In this document: one piece after another, positions 4,668 to 8,159 of the stretch
Layout of the letters: every line of letters starts with the position of its first letter
Position numbering within the stretch: position 1 is the first letter of the stretch
DNA from: Candidatus Dadabacteria bacterium
GTDB taxonomy: Bacteria; Desulfobacterota_D; UBA1144; Nemesobacterales; UBA2774
Reading direction: 5' to 3'
Assembly: GCA_020054175.1 (NCBI GenBank)
Contig: JAGVLR010000263.1
Location: forward strand, 1 to 8,159
Length of the DNA stretch: 8,159 nucleotides
Notes under the pieces: generated by a model
Seen by the model: the letters and a program-made list of their open reading frames with translations, nothing else
What the model was told of the DNA's origin: nothing
The model's database searches: none
Translations under genes and position numbers: made by a program

Positions 4668-7483
4668 TGGAAAAAGAGCTCAGGGTTCTCATCGTCGAGG
4701 ATATACCGACAGACGTCGAGCTCGTCGAGCGCGAGCTCAAAAAGTCTAACATCGCCTTCCGCACGAAGCGCGTGGAGACAAGGGAGGCGCTTAACACCGA
4801 GCTTGAAGAATTTGCGCCCGACATAGTCCTTTCGGATTATACCCTCCCGTCCTTCGACGGCATGTCCGCCCTCAGGATAGTGAGGGAGCGGGATTCGGAG
4901 ATTCCCTTCATATTCGTTTCAGGCTCGCTCGGAGAAGAGCGGGCGATAGACATGCTCAAGAACGGGGCTACGGACTATATCCTCAAGGACAAGCTCACAC
5001 GCCTCGTCCCCGCGATACAGCGCGCCCTCAGGGAATCAGAAGAGCGGCTCGAGCTCGAAAGGCTGTGGAAAACGCTCAACGACAACCTCGAATACCTCTC
5101 CAAGAAGAATCGCTATGAAACCATAATCAACTCCGTTACGAGGGCCGTCCACCGGTCCATCAATCTCCAGGACGTGCTCGACAACGCCGTACAGACGATG
5201 AGCGACAACATCGACCCCGCCGCGCACGTGGCTATTTACTTCGCGGGCGAGGAAGCCGAGCTCAGGGCGTGGATGGGTTACGACGACAGATTCGTGAACG
5301 AGGTTAAACGCATGCCGCGCGGAACGGGAATAGCCTGGCGGACGATGCTCGAAAGCAGGCCGGTATACGTCCCCGACGCAGACGCCGACGAATATCTTGT
5401 GCCGGCCATGAGGGAGGCCGGTACGAAGAGCTACGTCTCCATGCCGATCCACTCCGAAGGAAAAACAGTCGGCAGCATCAATATCTATTCGAAAGAAACG
5501 AACGTATTCGACGAGGACGATCTCAAGCTTCTCGAGAACGTCGCCCAGCAGATAGGGGTCGCCATCAACAACGCCCGGAAGGTCGAGGCCCTAAGCGAAA
5601 GCGAGAGAAGGTTCGCGCTCTTCATGAAAAACCTTCCCGGTGTCGCGTTCATGAAAGACGCCGGCGGGCGCTATATATATGTAAACGAAGCGCTACAGGC
5701 CATAATCGGAAGGGACGTCGACTACATAGGCAAAACGGACGACGAGATATGGCCCCCCGACATCGCCTCCCAGTTCAAGGAGAACGACAGAATAGTCATG
5801 GAGACGGGAGAGCCGCTCCAGACGGTTCAAATCATGCCGACACCCGCGGGCGCCAGTTACTGGCTCACCAGCAAGTTTCCTATACTCGATAAAAACGAAG
5901 CGGCGGTAATGGTAGGCGGCGCCGCAGTGGACATCACACAGCGAAAGCGCGCCGAGAGCCGGATAACCGAGCAGGCAGCCCTCCTCGATATAGCTTCCGA
6001 CGCGATAACAGTGCGTGACCTCGACCACCGCATACTCTTCTGGAGCAAGGGGGCCGAGCGCATTTACGGCTGGCAGAGCGGCGAGGCCGTCGGAAAGAAA
6101 GTCACCGAGCTTCTCTTCGAGAGCGGATGTCCCGAATTCATCGAGGCTCACAAAATACTGAGCACAGAAGGCGAATACAAAGGCGAAATGCAGCAGGCTA
6201 CAAAGGACGGGAAGAGCATCATAGTCGAGTGCCGTCTCACGCTCGTAACCGGCGACGACAGCAACCCGAAGTCCATACTCGCCGTCACAAGCGACGTCAC
6301 GGAGAAAAAACGGTTCGAGGCGCAGTTCCTACGCGCCCAGCGTATGGAGAGCATAGGCACCCTGGCGGGCGGCATCGCGCACGACCTCAACAACGTCCTT
6401 CAGCCTATACTGCTGGCCCTCCAGATACTCAGGATGAGGTTTCCGGATGAAAAATCCCAGAGGCTCATCGACACCCTCGAATCGAGCACGGAACGCGGCA
6501 GCAACCTCGTAAGGCAGGTACTTTCCTTCGCCCGCGGCCAGGAAGGCGAGCGCACCATACTCCAGGTCAAACACATCGCTCACGAAATTGAAAGAATGGT
6601 AAGGGAGGCCTTCCCGAAATCGATCGATTTCCGCACCAGTTTCCCGAAAGATCTCTGGAACGTCATGGGCGACTTCACGCAGCTCCATCAGGTCCTGATG
6701 AATCTGTGTGTGAACGCCCGCGACGCCATGCCCGAAGGTGGCGCGCTCGAAATCTCGGGCGAAAACCTCATCATAGACGAGAGCTACGCACGGATGAACG
6801 TCGACGCCGGGACCGGGCCATACATCATCGTTTCGGTATCCGACAACGGTGAGGGAATTCCGCCGTCCATCATCGACAAAATATTCGAGCCCTTTTTCAC
6901 AACGAAGGACCCGGGCAAGGGGACGGGGCTCGGGCTCTCCACTTCGTTCGGGATAGTGAAGGACCACGGCGGCTTCATTCACGTTTACAGCGAGCCCGGC
7001 AAGGGAACGACTTTCAGGCTATATCTCCCGGCGGTAGAAACCTCCGAAACGAAATCCCTGGAGGAAAGGCTTTCGGAAGACGCGCCGCTCGGGCGGGGAG
7101 AGACGGTGCTCGTCGTCGACGACGAAGCCTCCATACGTGAAATCACGCGCTCGACGCTCGAAACCTACGGCTACAAGACCCTGACAGCCTGCGACGGCGC
7201 AGAGGCCGTGTCCATTTATTCCATCAACAGGGACGAGATCAAGGTGATAATAATGGATATGACCATGCCGATCATGGACGGGCAGATGAGCATACGCGCC
7301 TTAAGGCGTATAGACCCGAACGTCAGGGTCATATTCGTCAGCGGCTTCAAGGAGGCGTCCAAGCTCGCCGAGGCTTACACGCGCGAGACAGACGTATTCC
7401 TGTCCAAACCCTTTACAGCCGAAGTGCTCCTGAAAACCCTTCGCGATGTAATTTCCGGGAAAATCGAAGGTCAGGAAGGTTAG
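4667..7483 (+). CDS. Soluble hybrid histidine kinase: REC-GAF-PAS-PAS-HisKA-HATPase-REC
   Basis: This 938-residue cytosolic hybrid kinase has no membrane helix. The N-terminal receiver (about 4-121) has Glu11-Asp12, phospho-acceptor Asp57 in VLSDYTLPSFDG, Ser85 and Lys107. A coiled linker leads to a GAF domain (about 145-308), then PAS 1 (about 312-427, ending VDITQRKRAE) and PAS 2 (about 433-549, ending TSDVTEKKRFE). The kinase core is of the NtrB-like type: RMESIGTLAGGIAHDLNN with His572, N-box around NLCVNARDAMPEGG (679-692), DNGEGI (726-731), IFEPFFTTK (739-747) and GKGTGLGLS (750-758). A C-terminal receiver (about 813-930) has Asp818-Asp819, Asp864 in VIIMDMTMP, Ser892 and Lys914. All catalytic residues are present. 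The likely role is to receive phosphate or a conformational cue at the N-terminal receiver, integrate it with GAF and PAS inputs, and relay His572 to Asp864. The start is set by GAGGTG at 4656-4661, five bases upstream. No HPt or output domain is present. Confidence 0.94.
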   Translation: MEKELRVLIVEDIPTDVELVERELKKSNIAFRTKRVETREALNTELEEFAPDIVLSDYTLPSFDGMSALRIVRERDSEIPFIFVSGSLGEERAIDMLKNGATDYILKDKLTRLVPAIQRALRESEERLELERLWKTLNDNLEYLSKKNRYETIINSVTRAVHRSINLQDVLDNAVQTMSDNIDPAAHVAIYFAGEEAELRAWMGYDDRFVNEVKRMPRGTGIAWRTMLESRPVYVPDADADEYLVPAMREAGTKSYVSMPIHSEGKTVGSINIYSKETNVFDEDDLKLLENVAQQIGVAINNARKVEALSESERRFALFMKNLPGVAFMKDAGGRYIYVNEALQAIIGRDVDYIGKTDDEIWPPDIASQFKENDRIVMETGEPLQTVQIMPTPAGASYWLTSKFPILDKNEAAVMVGGAAVDITQRKRAESRITEQAALLDIASDAITVRDLDHRILFWSKGAERIYGWQSGEAVGKKVTELLFESGCPEFIEAHKILSTEGEYKGEMQQATKDGKSIIVECRLTLVTGDDSNPKSILAVTSDVTEKKRFEAQFLRAQRMESIGTLAGGIAHDLNNVLQPILLALQILRMRFPDEKSQRLIDTLESSTERGSNLVRQVLSFARGQEGERTILQVKHIAHEIERMVREAFPKSIDFRTSFPKDLWNVMGDFTQLHQVLMNLCVNARDAMPEGGALEISGENLIIDESYARMNVDAGTGPYIIVSVSDNGEGIPPSIIDKIFEPFFTTKDPGKGTGLGLSTSFGIVKDHGGFIHVYSEPGKGTTFRLYLPAVETSETKSLEERLSEDAPLGRGETVLVVDDEASIREITRSTLETYGYKTLTACDGAEAVSIYSINRDEIKVIIMDMTMPIMDGQMSIRALRRIDPNVRVIFVSGFKEASKLAEAYTRETDVFLSKPFTAEVLLKTLRDVISGKIEGQEG

Positions 7484-7524
7484 CTCAGAGGGGTTTGAAG
7501 CTAAACGGAGCACTGCTTTTACTA

Positions 7525-7575
7525 GGCTTTCGGCGGCCCCCTTGGAATTCTTCACTCCCGATGCAGGCGAAAGCC
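7525..7575 (+). terminator. Candidate terminator hairpin after the hybrid kinase gene
   Basis: GGCTTTCG (7525-7532) is the exact complement of CGAAAGCC (7568-7575), and GAG plus TTTT (7579-7582) follows. The 35-base loop is long and folds only weakly by eye, so this is a poor intrinsic terminator and could be another regulatory structure. It lies between the hybrid kinase stop and the LysE-family gene, where an operon boundary is plausible. Confidence 0.35.
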
Positions 7576-7608
7576 GAGTTTTCCGTGTATATTTAAGTCC
7601 CTTCAAAG

Positions 7609-8159
7609 ATGGATTTAGAGTACTTCATAAAAGGAATCATCGTCGGCATAGTAATAACCGCTCCGATTGGCCCCGTCGGCGCGCTCATCGTCCAGCGTAC
7701 GATAAACAGGGGGCGTATGGCCGGCATACTCTCGGGCCTGGGGGCGTCCGTCGGCGACGCGCTATACGGCATAGTCGTGGCGTTCAGCCTCACATTCGTC
7801 TCCGAATTCCTCATGAACCACGAGGTGTGGGTTCACATAATAGGCGGAATTATCCTTCTCGTCTTCGGCGTAAGGGTCTATATATCCAAACCGCGCTCGC
7901 TCGACCCCCAAAAAAACGGTAGGAGCCACTTCGGCAACTTCGGCTCGGCGCTCCTTTTAACACTTTCAAACCCGATGGTAATCCTCTCCATACTGGCGCT
8001 ATTCGCGATACTCGGCATAGCGGAGCCGGCCGACTACTACAGAACCGCGGCGGTGCTCGTCGCGGGAATATTCGTCGGATGCTTCATACTCTGGGCTGCG
8101 CTCTGCTATTTTATTTCCAACCTGAGAGGAAGGCTCAGCGAAAGGAACCTCGTCCTGAT
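7609..8159 (+). CDS. LysE/RhtB-family transporter, N-terminal part
   Basis: The reading frame runs from ATG at 7609 to the window edge (183 codons read) without a stop, so the 3' end is missing. The protein is a polytopic inner-membrane carrier of the LysE/RhtB (amino acid and metabolite exporter) superfamily. Visible signs are the first helix with ITAPIGPVGALIV (16-28), the basic turn RTINRGRMAG (30-39), the GLGASVGDALYG segment (43-54) with the family Gly-Asp, a helix at about 75-92, a hydrophilic loop rich in Lys and Arg (93-107), and LTLSNPMVILSILALFAILG (117-136) with the family Asn-Pro. The substrate cannot be inferred. TAA at 7594-7596 closes the frame upstream and no GTG or TTG lies between, so 7609 is the first possible start. 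Its ribosome site is poor (only AAAG before the ATG). It lies 125 bases after the hybrid kinase, same strand; a functional link is not shown. Confidence 0.88.
   Translation, partial: MDLEYFIKGIIVGIVITAPIGPVGALIVQRTINRGRMAGILSGLGASVGDALYGIVVAFSLTFVSEFLMNHEVWVHIIGGIILLVFGVRVYISKPRSLDPQKNGRSHFGNFGSALLLTLSNPMVILSILALFAILGIAEPADYYRTAAVLVAGIFVGCFILWAALCYFISNLRGRLSERNLVL

Noticed and set aside
6329..6982. 217-codon minus-strand frame opposite the hybrid kinase core
   Set aside because: It is a shadow of the HisKA and HATPase coding sequence, with no domain signature or ribosome site of its own.

Overview
The window is a GC-rich bacterial chromosomal segment in which every supported gene lies on the + strand. 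The genes are tightly packed, with Shine-Dalgarno sites and ATGA or TAATG junctions. Isoleucine is often encoded by ATA and arginine by AGG despite the high GC, in every gene. This mix, with a PTS Enzyme I and an output-less multi-domain phosphorelay, would fit a deltaproteobacterial-type (Desulfobacterota-like) or related candidate-phylum environmental bacterium. No marker in the window fixes the taxonomy, so that is only a guess. No RNA gene, CRISPR array, insertion sequence or integrase was seen.

Layout. (1) 3-746: 3' end of ptsI, the PEP-binding domain of Enzyme I. (2) 929-1423: a YciE/YciF-type (DUF892) ferritin-like stress protein, closed by a strong intrinsic terminator at 1467-1518. 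(3) 1424-1885: a 462-base intergenic region with the terminator, an inverted repeat, a near-consensus sigma-70 promoter (TTGATT-17-TATAAT) and a leader of about 150 nt. (4) 1886-7483: a three-gene signalling operon. It encodes an eight-helix membrane sensor histidine kinase with a GAF domain, an Rcp1-type single-domain response regulator overlapping it by 4 nt, and a soluble hybrid kinase with the order REC-GAF-PAS-PAS-HisKA-HATPase-REC. (5) 7609 to the window end: the N-terminal part of a LysE/RhtB-family exporter.

How the genes may work together. The membrane kinase should autophosphorylate on His544 and pass phosphate to Asp69 of the small regulator, to Asp57 of the hybrid's N-terminal receiver, or to both. 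The hybrid has its own His572 and a C-terminal receiver (Asp864). None of the three proteins has a DNA-binding, cyclic-di-GMP or other enzymatic output domain, and there is no HPt gene, so the output must lie elsewhere or act through protein contacts. The hybrid's first receiver and its GAF domain resemble the small regulator and the membrane kinase's GAF encoded just upstream, which suggests the locus grew by module duplication. This locus is the most interesting part of the window. Its individual domains are all well-known families, so I do not claim a new type of system.
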